64,000 bases of DNA from Sphagnum compactum. Taxonomy: Eukaryota; Bryophyta; Sphagnopsida; Sphagnales. The position numbers and the translations under genes are program-made. Position 1 is the stretch's first letter; the number at the start of each line of letters is the position of its first letter. Under the pieces are notes generated by a model. That model saw only the letters and a program-made list of their open reading frames with translations. It did not search any database and was not told where the DNA came from. The DNA is taken from NCBI GenBank assembly GCA_965153455.1, contig OZ234495.1, forward strand, positions 6,696,001 to 6,760,000. The letters run 5' to 3'. Below are positions 9,958-22,349 of this stretch, piece by piece.

Positions 9958-12547
9958 ATGTGGGCATTGCGGCAGCTAACTTGGCGCTGCACCGCAGTGT
10001 CCTTGCAGCAAGCTTCAACAAGATGTGTGCATGGAGATGCCATTCTTTCACATCCCTCTATCAAGGGGGAGCTCCGCCGCCTTTACAAGCTGATTCACCC
10101 TGACCTCCTACACAATCTGCCTTCGAAACAGGTGTGTGTGTGTGTGAGAGAGAGAGAGATTGCCTTGTTTTCCTGCCTTCTTTTAATAATCAATTTGCTT
10201 TCAGTCGTTGCAGAACATAGTTTCAAAAACCGGCTCTTTTATCATGAAACAAAGGACAGCTCCCTTCTGCAGAGTAATTTCTTTTGCTCATGACAGTTGT
10301 TGAGGCGATCGTTGAATGTTGCAAGTAAATGGACAAATGAAACAACCAGCACTGCATTTGTGGTTACAGGCAACAAATCTGCGATCATTTCAGTTGCTAC
10401 AGGAGTATTTGACTGCTGCCAAGGAAGGAGGAAACACTCAGCGGTTTGTTTACCACTTTGAGTTCTACATTCGACGAAATGAAACTGAGACTGATGCATT
10501 AGAGAAAGTGGAGGTCTCACTCCCACCACCACAATCCAAGTATCATCCACAAAGAGGTCTGGAACTTTTGCCAGCTACAAGGAGTGCCATTGGCAGATTG
10601 TTTGTGGCATGTGGTTTATCTCCTGATTTTTCAGGAGGAGTTTTGGCTGGCAGTGATGAAGAGTTGAGCCTGTCTGACTTTTTTCAGCAAGCATCAGAGC
10701 TGCAACGCCAGAATGAGGCTTCAATTTTGAATGCTGAAATGCAGGTAAAATGCAGAACCTTTTCCTCCACATTGCCATTAGTAATTGAGCACACTTATTG
10801 GGCATGTTGGTAGCAGCAGGTGGTGCCATTCATGAATGTACGTGTTGTTGCACTGCATTAATCTGCTGTTTACAACTCTATTGCCTGATACAGGTCAGGG
10901 TAGTGAAGAATGCAATCAGGATGAGAAGTGGTATAACAGTGGCACTGAAATCACCTTATGCGGGTTCTGCTGCTCTTGAGATGAAGGCTTTGGAGAAGTT
11001 GGCACAAGCTGTGGACAGATGTGCAAGTGTCTCTTTGGCTGGATTTGCACTTTTTGTAGGAGATTCCTATGGAGTTGATCCACTTGGTAATATTTGGCTG
11101 AATGGTGATGATGATGTGGAGGCATGGACTAAGTTTTTGCACAAGGTATGACCACATCTCTGTACAACTCCTGCTAGTTAGGCATGCCTCTATTTGCTCT
11201 ATCTGTCTGTTTGCTTATTGTTGCATCATAATCACCTAACTAGCCCAGCATAAACAGCCCTGAGAGGGAAGAAGTCCTTCATATCTCAATTTAGCTGCCC
11301 CCTAGCATAAACAGGAGTTGCACTTTGAAGTGCAAGAATCACCATTCAAAGTCAATCTAGAAAGAGAGAGAAAGAGAGATAGAGAGATGAGCTAGACCTT
11401 AAAGTAATTGATAATCTGATGGGATTTGAAATGATGGGATGCTAGAGAAATGTTTGGCAGCTCTAGGGGTTCATAGATTTGGTTTGACCTTGTCTCATCA
11501 GGAATACATCAAATGATCTCTGTTGATACAAATATCATGCATTTGCTGATTCATCACCAGCATAATAGCCCTTCAGGCACTGGCTAACATATGTGCAAGA
11601 CAATTCAATTGCAGTGGACAGTGTGATGATGTCTTGCATGAGGTAAATATGACAGTTTGGATATAGTCACCAAATGATAGCAAATATTATGGCAGGCAGA
11701 TCTGCAAACTGCAACAGCTCACAAAGTGGCAGCAAGAGAGCGACACTCAAAGGAGCTTGAAGTAGCAGGACTTATGAAGGTAGCAATGGTGTTTGCACAT
11801 ACAACATTGGCAGTCACCCCTGCTTATGCCCTGTTCCTCACACGTATTGCTGAAGGTGCTAAACAGCATGGTGCTGTAGGTGCTGGCAAATTTATTGATC
11901 TACCAGTCCAAGTTACTGGTACTCTCTCTCTCTTTGTCTGTGTGTGTTTGTGTGTGTGTCCTGTGGCCTATTTTCTTGATGCAATGTCAAGATTGTACAA
12001 TCCACAAAGACTGTACAATCCGCACCTTCTTGCACCACCAAAATCATTCCAGCAGAGAAGCAAACATGGGATTTGTGGGTGCCTAAAAACCTAATATCTG
12101 GCTGTTCTTTTGGTCATAGGGGCTACACATCATGATCTGGGGAAGAAAGGAGGTAGGGGCTACTCATCATCAGGGTGTCACGTGGATGAAGCAGCGGGAA
12201 CTGTGGTGGTATCAGTTTCTGAGGAGTTTAGGAATGTTTACAATTTCATAGATCTGCAAGGTGAGGAAGCACTAAGGCACCGTAGGAAACAGAAGGGTGA
12301 GGAGAAAAAGCTGGAAGAGTTGAAGGTCCAGGTTAGGAAGAAGCTGCGGCTCAGGCACTTGACTCTGGATCCCAGTCTCAGCAATGAGCAGCAGATGTCG
12401 GGGTGTATAAGGTTGTTGCGGAGTGGGCCTGACTTATTGAGGTACACAGAAGGTCTCTCTCTGTGTATTTCAGATGACTTTAGGTTGCCAGAAGGAACCA
12501 ATCGTCAGGCGTGTCTGAAGTGGAACTTCAGCATATCTGACCTCTGA
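9958..12547 (+). CDS. TCAIM-like mitochondrial protein with degenerate J domain (DUF4460/DUF4461)
   Basis: Five exons join in frame with GT-AG introns: 9958-10131, 10370-10744, 10894-11145, 11696-11918 and 12120-12547. The product is 483 residues. Residues 1-26 (Arg-rich, no acidic residue until 27) look like a mitochondrial presequence. Residues 38-75 hold a J-like helix pair with the HPD motif at 47-49 (ELRRLYKLIHPDLLHNLPSK), followed by SFQLLQEYL and the FVYHFEFYIRR strand. This is the pattern of DUF4460 as in human TCAIM (T-cell activation inhibitor, mitochondrial). The C-terminal half (residues about 280-480) has the DUF4461 pattern, with a Lys/Glu-rich helix after residue 400. In animals the family is mitochondrial and linked to turnover of matrix enzymes; the plant role is unknown. 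The start codon is the first ATG of an open frame with a good targeting sequence. Intron 1 begins with a (GT)n(GA)n microsatellite at the donor. Confidence 0.68.
10131..10160 (+). repeat. (GT)n(GA)n microsatellite at a splice donor
   Basis: GTGTGTGTGTGTGTGAGAGAGAGAGAGA begins exactly at the GT donor of intron 1 of the TCAIM-like gene. Every GT in the tract is a potential donor, but only the first follows the conserved AACAG exon end. Confidence 0.85.
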
Positions 12548-15454
12548 TTTCTCAGGTTTTCAGTACAAGAATGAATTTGAGTGAATGCTCATTACTGATT
12601 CTTCATGTAAAAAAATTTGATTGTTTGGTTTACAAGCATGTCTGTTACAATGACTTAACTTTCTCCATGCATGTCTTCAGACCTGTAGTTACATACCAAT
12701 CCGTAATCTTCTTCCATTAGTCTGCAAATTTGCTGAAACTGAAAAGTAGCTCACTTTCAGAGGAAATATGTCAGAGTGCTTGAATATTCCTATTTTGCTT
12801 AAATTATGTTCTAATGCATAGAAAGTTTCTACAATTTGTACAATGTTACGCTGTCACCTTCTCTCTCTAAGTTGTCATGTTGTATTGAAGGATCCTGCAT
12901 TCAATTTGGTTCTGGGTAGCTGTTAACCAACCCACTTTTTCTCTCTAATTCCTAGTGCTGCAGTTCAATTTGGTTTTGGGTTGTTGTTAAACAACCTGTG
13001 TACAAACTGCAAACCGACATACAAATCCTGATGTTTCTTGTCTATATTACAAATCCTACCACTCTACCTTGCAAGCTTTTTCATTGACCTGCACATCAAT
13101 CAGGATTTGTGTGCTTGTGATCTGAAGTTAAGAGTGTCATCTAGAAAATTGTACTTCCAAATTGTTCTGTTTGTTTTTTCCCTGTTGTCTGTTATTCTTT
13201 TTTTCCCCTGAATTTGGTGTGTTCCCTTTTTGTTTTCTAATTTTTTTTCCCTTTGTTTGTATCTATGTATTTCTGCCTTCCTTTGTGTTACTCACTAGCC
13301 AATATGATGGGTGAGTGCTTTGAGACTTGCAACAGAAACTTAGGATGGAGGTTTATTGGCTGCACCAGCCTATACCCACTGTAGGGAGCTGATGAAGTCA
13401 GTGAGTAAGTTGTGATAGATAACTTGCTATCATACATGATACTGTTGATGGTCCCTGAATAGGTGAGATATTGTCATTGTTATGCATATTGCTAGTCTTA
13501 TTGTAGTTTGCTTTAGTTCTTCCCTTTAGTCCTTTTTTTCTTCCCAGTTTTTGAGCCTGTATCTGGAAATGCGCTTTGACATCAACAAAAGTTTGAAATC
13601 TCTTGCATCAATGGAAGAAAAGTTTTGAACCTCGTTCTGCCTTTCTTAATTGTGAGTATGGAGATTTCTCAATTCTCATGAGCAAATTTCCAATTTCTTT
13701 TTTGAGTCAAATTGCATCTTCACATGAATTTTTAACATCATTGTTGATAACCTTGGAATAATGCAGAAATCCTTCCACTCTTGTTTCCCCTTCCCAAATA
13801 TTTAATCCAAATTATAGCCTTATACAACAATATTTGAACATTTTTAAAACTCACTTTTGAAAATCCAACACACACCTTGGAATCATTAAAAGCATATTAA
13901 CATGCCTTTGACATGGCACGACCAAAGCATGATCCCACAAATGGGCTAAATAATCGATTAAATAATTGATCTTCTTCATGAAATGGATAATAAGTAACAA
14001 CATTTGTTAAAGTTGAAGTTAAAGTACTTATATTTGACCTTTTGTCCTTGACATAAACAATGATTTTGTCAAATGAACCAAAAATATATAGTAAGATCTT
14101 TACTTGGTTTGCCATCACTATAGTGTGTTATTATGCATTTCAAAAATTCCCATTGTGACACGTGTGAACTCCAATGATTAATAAATTTGACTCCCATGGC
14201 AAATTAAGGTGTCATGTCCACCATGAAACATCTAAATATTGAAAGACCATGTGCATGTAACATATGAAGCGAATGAAAGGCAAAACATATTTTTTCTTGG
14301 TTTTTTCCACAATATTTGGCAACACATTTATCACCATTGATGTTGAAATGAAAACACAACATGTAAAAATTATTTAAAAATCATGCACCTCATCCATAAA
14401 TTCTCAACAAAGGACAATAGACAATATATAACCTTTTGCAATGTATAAAACCAAGTCTTCAAGAAACTTGGTGTGCTGTGCAAAGTTAACTTTGTTATAA
14501 GGATGTTGATTGCCAACAAAATTAGTGATCATAAAAAGAGGGATATCTTGTTTTTAATTGTTTTTTGTTGATTTCCATTTCATTGAGCTTTTTGCACCAA
14601 CAACAATTCCCGCCTCTGAAACAATTTGAACAAATATTGATATTCCTCTTTATTTATTTTCGATAAAAATGCATAACGAAACATGGTTTTTAAGTTGTGT
14701 TTATGAACATTTCTTAATCATCAAAATTATGATTATTTTAAATTATATTGATCCAAATGTAAATTTCTATTTAATGAAATAATAAAAATATTATAACTTG
14801 TAAGTTATTCCAATTATAAAATTCAATCAAAATTGAGGTTCAATATGATTTTGAAGACAAAACAATCTTTTTGTGTACCCAATTGTGAATGCACCCCAAC
14901 AAAAATGAGAATGCAAATGTTAAAACTCATAAAAAAACAAAATGAAATAGCCTAATAAATAGGAAGGAGACAAAAAATTAATGACAAATGATAAAGAGAA
15001 GTGAAAAAATGAAAAGAAATTTAAAGTAGTCTCCATATGTCAATAATAATAAAAATTGAAGAACATCATAAAAATAAAGTTAAATTGGTGATGCCATACG
15101 ATTTCAAAAATTGTGTATTTTTATTGCATTGAATGCCACCATGATAAATTGGTGTTAGTGTTAAATACAATGCATGACATAACTATGGCTAACCTTAATG
15201 TTAACACTATTAACATTGATAATGTTAACACCAAGTTTGTGAATAAAGTTGGAATGAACAAGGTAACTTATTGTGTACACCTTCTTGCTTCTCCTTTTCT
15301 CAACCGATGTACCTATGAAAATGGGTAAGAAGTATCATAAAATATGTAAGAAAAATAAAATCACAATAAAAACTGATGGTCAAAACCATCACAAGGAAGA
15401 CAAAAAGGAAGGCCAAAATACACACAACCCATAGGAACCAAACAAAGGAGAGAA
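12548..15454. other. AT-rich intergenic DNA
   Basis: The first few hundred bases are probably 3' UTR of the TCAIM-like gene. From 13.6 kb on the sequence is AT-rich with no gene I can support. A 71-codon plus-strand open frame at 15113-15328 has a coding-like look (NVNTINIDNVNTKFVNKVG) and could be another piece of the same decayed element as 15455-16040. I do not recognise it. Confidence 0.4.
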
Positions 15455-16040
15455 CTAATCCCTCTCATGATAAGAAGTTATTTCACCCACAATCTTTTTA
15501 ATGTCACTTGCATGCAAATCATCATATCTAATAATAATAGGAGGTCTAGGACAAACATCTCCCACCAACACAATCTTCTTATTTATAACAGAAGTTAAAG
15601 CATGCTGAAAAGCAATGTTAACACATTGCTTGAAAAACTAAATGCAAAAAGACAAGGATAAATGACCTCCCGATCACATATCGTGGAAAAGATGCACACA
15701 CTCCCTGATGAAACAATCCATATCACGCCTGGGTGTGCCATGCACCTCCATGGCCATCAGAATAAAATGGTGCCCCTCATGAAGCCTTTTATACTTCCAG
15801 ATCTTAGCAATGACGTTAAGTTTCGCAACTACACTTGATGGTCAACTAATGACACTCGTAGCCATTGTCTCCTGTGTTGGGTTAGTAACCACCACATCAA
15901 CAACAAAGACTTGGTCTTCACGAATCATGTGGAGATCGACTCATAATAAAACTCATGACATAAATGTACCACCACTCTTTCCATACAACGTGCCCATTCT
16001 TTCGAGTAAGGGCTTACATGATGTCTTTGATGACATCATG
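15455..16040 (-). pseudogene. Decayed coding sequence, probably from a retroelement, with several in-frame stops
   Basis: One minus-strand frame reads through about 190 codons with strong coding character, interrupted by about five stops. Recognisable stretches include HMIREDQVFVVDVVVTNPT, then KYKRLHEGHHFILMAMEVHG, then RPPIIIRYDDLHASDIKK and the end SYHERD. The order D-x-V, then K-Y, then F-I-x-M-A-M-E-V-x-G resembles the block that follows reverse transcriptase in several eukaryotic non-LTR-like open frames, possibly a nuclease fold. That assignment is from pattern only. No introns are needed. All stops are TGA or TAG where CGA or CAG would fit. Upstream of about 15990 a second frame looks more coding, which suggests a frameshift. 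Not expressible as it stands. Confidence 0.55.
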
Positions 16041-17293
16041 TGTGGCTATCCATTAAGCTCCGAACAGACAATGTGTTAAATGCATGCCAAATGTGTCTAA
16101 CCCATGTCCACACTCACACATGAGAAAATTAGATGTTGAAGGTTGAATCAAACCGAAATGAAAATGCAATGTTGAGATGAAAATAAAATGTACAATGTGA
16201 AACGAAGGAATAGATGACCTAGCAATTAACCATAACCCCGCCCCTTTGCCTGAACAAAAGTGAATGCTATCTTTGGATGCTAAGGAAATGGAACATATGT
16301 GATCATTCTCAAGGTTTAAAATGAAATAAGTACGAAGGGAAGGAATATAACATGATCATGCTTTAGGTCCAAGGTGAAATGCCTTGATAACAAGGTCTTC
16401 TTCAACATAACAAGGGGTGTGTCACAGTGCGGCCTCACATTAAAATCTATCTTAATGCAAAAGAAGAATTACGAAAACTCAAATATTTCACCGTACAAAA
16501 ATATAATTGTCAAAACATCCTCCAAAAGAAACCAAAATCCTTGGAGATATCATAACTCTATTATAACTAATCTCAAGTTTCTAACACAAGCCAAAATATC
16601 AGTTTTCAAAAATCCTCATATAAAAATAGACCTATTATCAAAGGGCCAAAAGCCCTTAAGCTACTGTACTCTATAATGAATCTAAACACAATATTATTGC
16701 CTTGGTAGGCAAGGCCAACAAACCGAGGAGCCCCTTATCTTCCAATGGTCAAATACTTATGTGTAAGTAATGTCCTCCGAGCGGGACATTCCCAAAAAAA
16801 ATGCCCAGTTAAGGGCAGGGACCAACCCCATCTGTGGGCCTTGCCCAGCACAAAGCTCGATCATCCAGATTGAAGGAAGGGCTTGTGTTTGCTGCCCATG
16901 TATGAGCACAGGAGCCTGCCGCACTCAAGCAGCAAACACAAGGCAATGTAATGTTATGGTAAGGTGCCCTCCAACTACACTACAATAGTTTCTCAAACTT
17001 CATTCATTACTTGTAATACAATTTTGATGATTTTATTTTGAAATAATAGAATGCTCCTGAGTTTTAAAAATTCTTCTTTGATTTCCTTCACACAAAATTA
17101 TTCTTTGAGAAAAGAGTTTTTTTTTTTTTTTTTTTTTTGGGGAAAGTTTCGTCATTTCCAAAAGTAACATAATTTGTGCCAAAGCTGACAAGGTACTAAA
17201 GTTATCCGTAATGTTAAAAAAAAAACATAGCACCAGAACCCTGAGTTTGGTCATACACAAACAGGGTGAGATTAAAAAAAAACCTGCAAAAAA
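16041..17293. other. AT-rich intergenic DNA with homopolymer tracts
   Basis: No supported gene. It contains a GC-richer patch (16690-16960) with local inverted words, and a run of about 22 T at 17119-17141. Confidence 0.4.
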
Positions 17294-17514
17294 ACAAGTA
17301 CATTAGCATTCAACGAGGGATGAAAGTGAGAAAACCATCAATTTTGGTAGTAAACTGAGTTTCATCCCTGTCTTTCCTTTTTCCTGAGCGCCTCCACTGC
17401 TGCTACAAGTACATTAGCATTCAAAGAGGGATGAAAGTGAGAAAACCATCAATTTTGGTAGTAAACTGAGTTTCATCCCTGTCTTTCCTTTTTCCTGAGC
17501 GCCTCCACTGATGC
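17294..17514. repeat. Tandem duplication, two copies of 111 bases
   Basis: Copy 1 is 17294-17404 and copy 2 is 17405-17514. Both start ACAAGTACATTAGCATTCAA and end near CTGAGCGCCTCCACTG. They differ at only a few positions, so the duplication is recent compared with the decayed DNA around it. No coding or RNA feature is recognised in the unit. Confidence 0.92.
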
Positions 17515-18379
17515 TATTACTACTACGTATATTTTCACTCCTCCTAACTGTACAACTACTATAATGAATTCTCGAACGAACCTTGTGCATTAAATGCTGA
17601 GCATCAGCATTTTCACACCGAGATTTATTTAAAAATGTCTTTACTTTGCGGATACCACTGAAAGGAAGAGGGGATTGGAGGTGAAAGGAGGCCCAAAAGA
17701 CCCCATAAGTAACATCGATCGGGAATGTTCATAATTCTTAAATTTGAGCGGAGGTTTCCAAGGAAAAAGAGCAAACACTTTACGGAAAGCATATGGCATG
17801 TTCCAAATGGAATTCAATTGGTGAGACGCAACTCACTTCCATGCGCCCACAAGACCCAAAAACTCCGTGTGTCACACTACCAACAAAAGGTCCGAAAGAG
17901 TGAATCAGCACCCACCAACTCACCATGCACGATGGTTGACAGAAAACACCTTTTCCGTTCTATTCACATCCATCTACTTGCTTGGTAGTAGTCATGAGGC
18001 CACTTACTCACTTTCCTACCTATCTAGTAGTAACTTGTGTTCCATACCTACTTACCTTTGAGGATAAGTACCCCCAGTTTATAAAGGGGGTATTTGCCCA
18101 GGCCAAAAATGGGGGCGAGGAGGCGAGGGTGATTATTTTTTTTCCATTTTTCCTTTGTTCCCAACATGTTCCCTTCAAGTTCTCGGTGGGTTCCCATCAC
18201 GTTTCTAATATGTTCCCTAGGTTCCCACTGTGTTCCCAAGGGTGTTTCTAATAACAACTTGCTTTAATCCCATAATGTTTTGCCCAAAGTCCTCCCCTTC
18301 TCACCTGTATAGGTAGGCCGAACAAGGAGGCACTCCATCTTTCGATAGAAACTTCTATTTTGGGGACCATCCATAGTTT

Positions 18380-18442
18380 CAACTTTTTTTTTTTTTTGGC
18401 GATGGGCCAATCAAATTGGCTCATTGCAAAAAAAAAAAGTTG
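18380..18442. repeat. Inverted repeat (hairpin) with T/A tracts
   Basis: Left arm CAAC-(T)14-GGCGATGGGCCAAT (18380-18411) pairs with right arm ATTGGCTCATTGC-(A)11-GTTG (18415-18442) across a 3-base loop. In RNA the differences are mostly G:U pairs. It looks like a collapsed miniature transposon or the foot of one. Confidence 0.75.
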
Positions 18443-18492
18443 GACTTGTGAGGCACCCCCAATTAATTAAATATGAAACAAAATAAAGTACC

Positions 18493-18551
18493 CCTATGTT
18501 GAAGTGGGTAAGTGTCTTGGAGTACAAGATACTTACCCACTTAAACATAGG
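18493..18551. repeat. Near-perfect inverted repeat, 26-bp arms, 7-base loop
   Basis: Arms are 18493-18518 and 18526-18551, with 2 mismatches in 26. The core is AAGTGGGTAAGT / ACTTACCCACTT and the loop is GGAGTAC. It lies 50 bases from the preceding hairpin. The size and loop suit a foldback element. As a microRNA precursor the arm length is short for plants. Confidence 0.85.
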
Positions 18552-21500
18552 TAGTTGGTAGTTACCTTTGGAAAAAGGGGAAATAAGAAGGAAGGTTCAT
18601 GAGATAGGCGAAAGAAGTGGAACATAAAGAGTTCTTTGGGTGGTCCCATAATCTCAAAAAGATGATATTATTTCATGGGCTTTGCCATTTCTTCTTGTAG
18701 ACAAAGATGCAAAAATCTGTTGGCACAATAGGACCAAAACAATTGTCAAGTTCATGGTTGTGTCAAACATACCCAAGTCATTCCCAAGTCACACATGCAC
18801 AAAAACACATATGGATATGCTTTCCTATTATGCCTTTCACAAGTTATTTTAAGAATGTTTGCCCATAATGATGTCTTATCTACAATCTTTGTTTTTTTTT
18901 TTTTTTTTTGGGTTGTAGATCGAGGTTTTTAAAATAGAAGTGTATCTTTTGGGAATGCATTCTATGTATTATTATAGCTCCAAAATGATAAATTGTTAAC
19001 CTCCCAAGAATGAATGATAATAATGTAGTGAAATGTGTTTTTATTTTTGCAATATTAGTGAAAACATTAATTTTTTTCTTAAAATCCCTAATTATGGGGC
19101 TTTGTGTAATTGTGTTTTCATGAATGGTTAGAGTTGTGCATCACCACGTACTTTCCAATGGAACAATTCGTTTAGCTTGCATGTAGGCTGAAAAGAAGCA
19201 ATGCTTCTTGATGGTCTAAGGGTAACCTACACAATTGTGTGTTCATTATTGTGGCAATAGTAAACCATAGTTGGAGGTGTATATCTTGAAATTAAAAACA
19301 TTACCCACTTGGTAGCTTGCAATGCTTTAACTATCATCATTAGAGTTCACAAAGTTGAAAGTGGTTGGAGCTCAACTCATGAAATTTGAAGTAATATCTT
19401 ATAAATCAATGTAGCCAAGGATATTAATCAACGCACCTTAGGTTATTTTTGGGTTAATGTATGTGTATCCAAAATATATGTGTAAATTACCATAGGTTAG
19501 ATAAACATCATCATAGTTGTGAAAATTAAAAACAAAGTTTCACACGAACTGATTTTAAAGGACAAGGAACCATTGACAAATAAAATTCCTATCAACTTGG
19601 TCAAAGATGAAAAAAAACAAAAGAAATTTGAAATTATCATTTAGGATTTGCAATAACAAGACCTTCCACTTCAATTACAACAACCAAAGTCAATGAAAAC
19701 AAAATACAATAATTCATCAACTATCACAAAAACTACAACATAAATATGCATGATCAAACCTCATATGACAATTTAAGAAATAATTGGTAGTTAGTTTTTG
19801 GAAAGCAAATGCAATTTGACCTTGGAATAATTTTCATAGTTGTTGTTAGATTTGAAAAAATGTCCTCTTTATAGTCTCTCCAATAACACCATATAAGACT
19901 TTAACACCTAACCTTAAAATAACATCAATGGTTGTAAACTTTCACATGGCATCATTCAAATCCAAATTGGGATAAAAATTATAGAAGATGCTGTAGTAGA
20001 TGGTTGCTTTGGAATGAATATCACTCCCAAGGTATTGAGGAAGAAACTAAGATTACCAAATTTCAAACTTATTTTTTACAACCTTTCTTTAAACCAATAT
20101 GTGTGCAAGTTCATTTTAATGTTCCATTATATTTTAAATGAACTTAAAGGGTTAACTTTGTGAATTAATTATTAATGAATTTGATTAGTGAATTCACTTG
20201 TTTGTAGTAATTGGTCCCCATTCAATAGGGGGTCGATCACTTTTGTCATGATAAATTTGCTCTAGGCATTAAAAAACTCAAAATTGAATTTAATAATTAA
20301 GAACTCAATTTAAATTAGGCTACCTAAGCCACTTATTCTAAGCTAGAATTTAAGCCACCTAAGCTTAACAATTTAGGGTTCAAGTGTGAAGGTTTGAACC
20401 TTTCATTTTCAAACTTAAAGATCAAGTCCTTACACTAATCAAAAAGTAGGGTGCATTTCACTAACTTAAATAATTATGGGCCTTTAAAAGTGAAATATGT
20501 TCATCACACCTTAATCATTTCACCTTACTTAAAATTATGTCACGATAAAATCATTATGTAATCATCATGTTTCGTTACTTATTGACATAATTCATTACTA
20601 AGTAAAAACATTCATTATAATAAACATGGTTTGTTTATGTTGTTATTTTAAATATTTTGTATTATTTTAAAATTATATATTCTAAATTATTATACCCTAA
20701 CTTATTTTTAAGTATTTTACCTTAGGTTATTTTAAATTATATATCACACATTATTTTCATTTATTATTTTTTATTTCGCCCTAGGTTATTGTACCTTAAG
20801 CTATTTTCATTTGTTTTAAATTATTCCAACCTATGGTCTAAATGTGGTGATTCCTAATTGTTTTTCCTTCAAAATATGGCTTTTTGGGTATTTTCCCCTA
20901 AAATTGCCTTTGAGCAATGACATTAATCATTTTTTTGTCACCATAGTGGGAAACTTTTCCCCAAAAAAATTTATTAATCACCACAAATTTATCATCAAAA
21001 GTTAATCACCACAATTATCATCAAGTGTTAACCTAAAAAATTGTGAATTAAATGGATTATAACTTTTGCTAATATTTTAAGAAAAATCACCTAAGTTTTA
21101 ATTTCAAAATATTGATTTTTTCTTATATCATGACAATTATTATCATAACCTAAGTTTATGGGATGTGAACATCCTATAAAATTGTTTTTATTAAATTATA
21201 TTTATTTTAAATATTTTTGCTTCATGCAAACTTTTAGAAATATGAAACGTTTTAATTAAATTTAGTTTAATATCTCATTGAATTACAATTGCATGATATA
21301 ATTGTTATGTGGGAAATCATTTTAAAAAGATCATGCCACCAAAGATTGAGTTTGAAAAATTTGTTCTTGAAGGAAAAAATCATGAACATTATTTGTTCAT
21401 GGAAAAAAACAAGTTACAACTTGTGGGACAATATTTATAACCATTGTTGATTTTGTATTGCATTATGTAACATGTGCAAAAAACACAAAGATGTTTTGAA

Positions 21501-21589
21501 CAACATTTGTGCAAAATTTGAAAGATGACATATCAACGATAGTTTATAATTTTGTTAAAAGTTCTACAATCCTATATATTAATTCACTT
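18552..21589. other. AT-rich gene desert
   Basis: Very AT-rich, with no recognisable gene, RNA or intact transposon. T tract at 18891-18910. It is probably deeply decayed repeat DNA, since the next fossil element starts at about 22.35 kb. Confidence 0.45.
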
Positions 21590-22030
21590 GTCTGTCTGTG
21601 ACAGGGCTTGGGAAGGGGTTTGGCAGAACTGGTTGGCCTCTAAATATACCCAGATGGGGAAAACATAGTTTATTTCGACCAATCGACGTAGTTGATAGAA
21701 ACGAGGTCCCGAAATGAGCCGCAACTGGCCTGAAATGTTCCAGCGCCAGGTGCGGGTCGTGGTGGCGAAGAGACACCTGGCTTGAAATGTTCCAGCGCCA
21801 GGTGCTGGTCCGGGGTGGCAGCAGGGCGGCTCCAAATGGGGCCCCTGCTAACGTTTACACCAGTAATGTGGTCTACCGCGAGGTGCTACAGTGATTCTTC
21901 TTGTGGGTATGGGGTTCTTTGGGGTCTCCTTTGGACTCCCAGTTTTTTTTCAGGGTTTAGGCTTTGGTTTCGTCCAAGGGGATGGGTTGGATTAGATTGC
22001 ATTAGACTAAAATGGGGCTTTTATATATAT
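21590..22030. other. GC-rich island in the AT desert, with a 50-base direct repeat
   Basis: This block is clearly richer in G and C than the 3 kb on either side. It contains two copies of TGAAATGTTCCAGCGCCAGG (starting at about 21732 and 21783), about 51 bases apart. Open frames on both strands cross it without matching a family I know. It has not suffered the AT drift of its surroundings, so it may be a younger insertion or be under constraint. Confidence 0.5.
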
Positions 22031-22349
22031 CAGACATTCTCTCCATAGGATTTCCAGGCATGTAATGGATTTTAGATAAAGTGACCATGCAGGAAACTTT
22101 TTTTTTCCCCTCCTGGAAATGTGGCGATTTTTTTTTTTTTTTGAAAATTTTCCAAAATGCTCGCTTCACCATGTATGTTTTCATGGGGGACTTTTCAACG
22201 AATTTTCGTCACAAAAAATAAATAAAATAAAAATAAAAATAGCTGCTTTGCGCCTTTATGTGTGTCTTTCTTGGTTTAAAGAAACCGGGGGACTTCACAG
22301 TGTCCAAAGGTCACGGGTACCCACTAGTACTAAAATAAAGGAAGGCACT

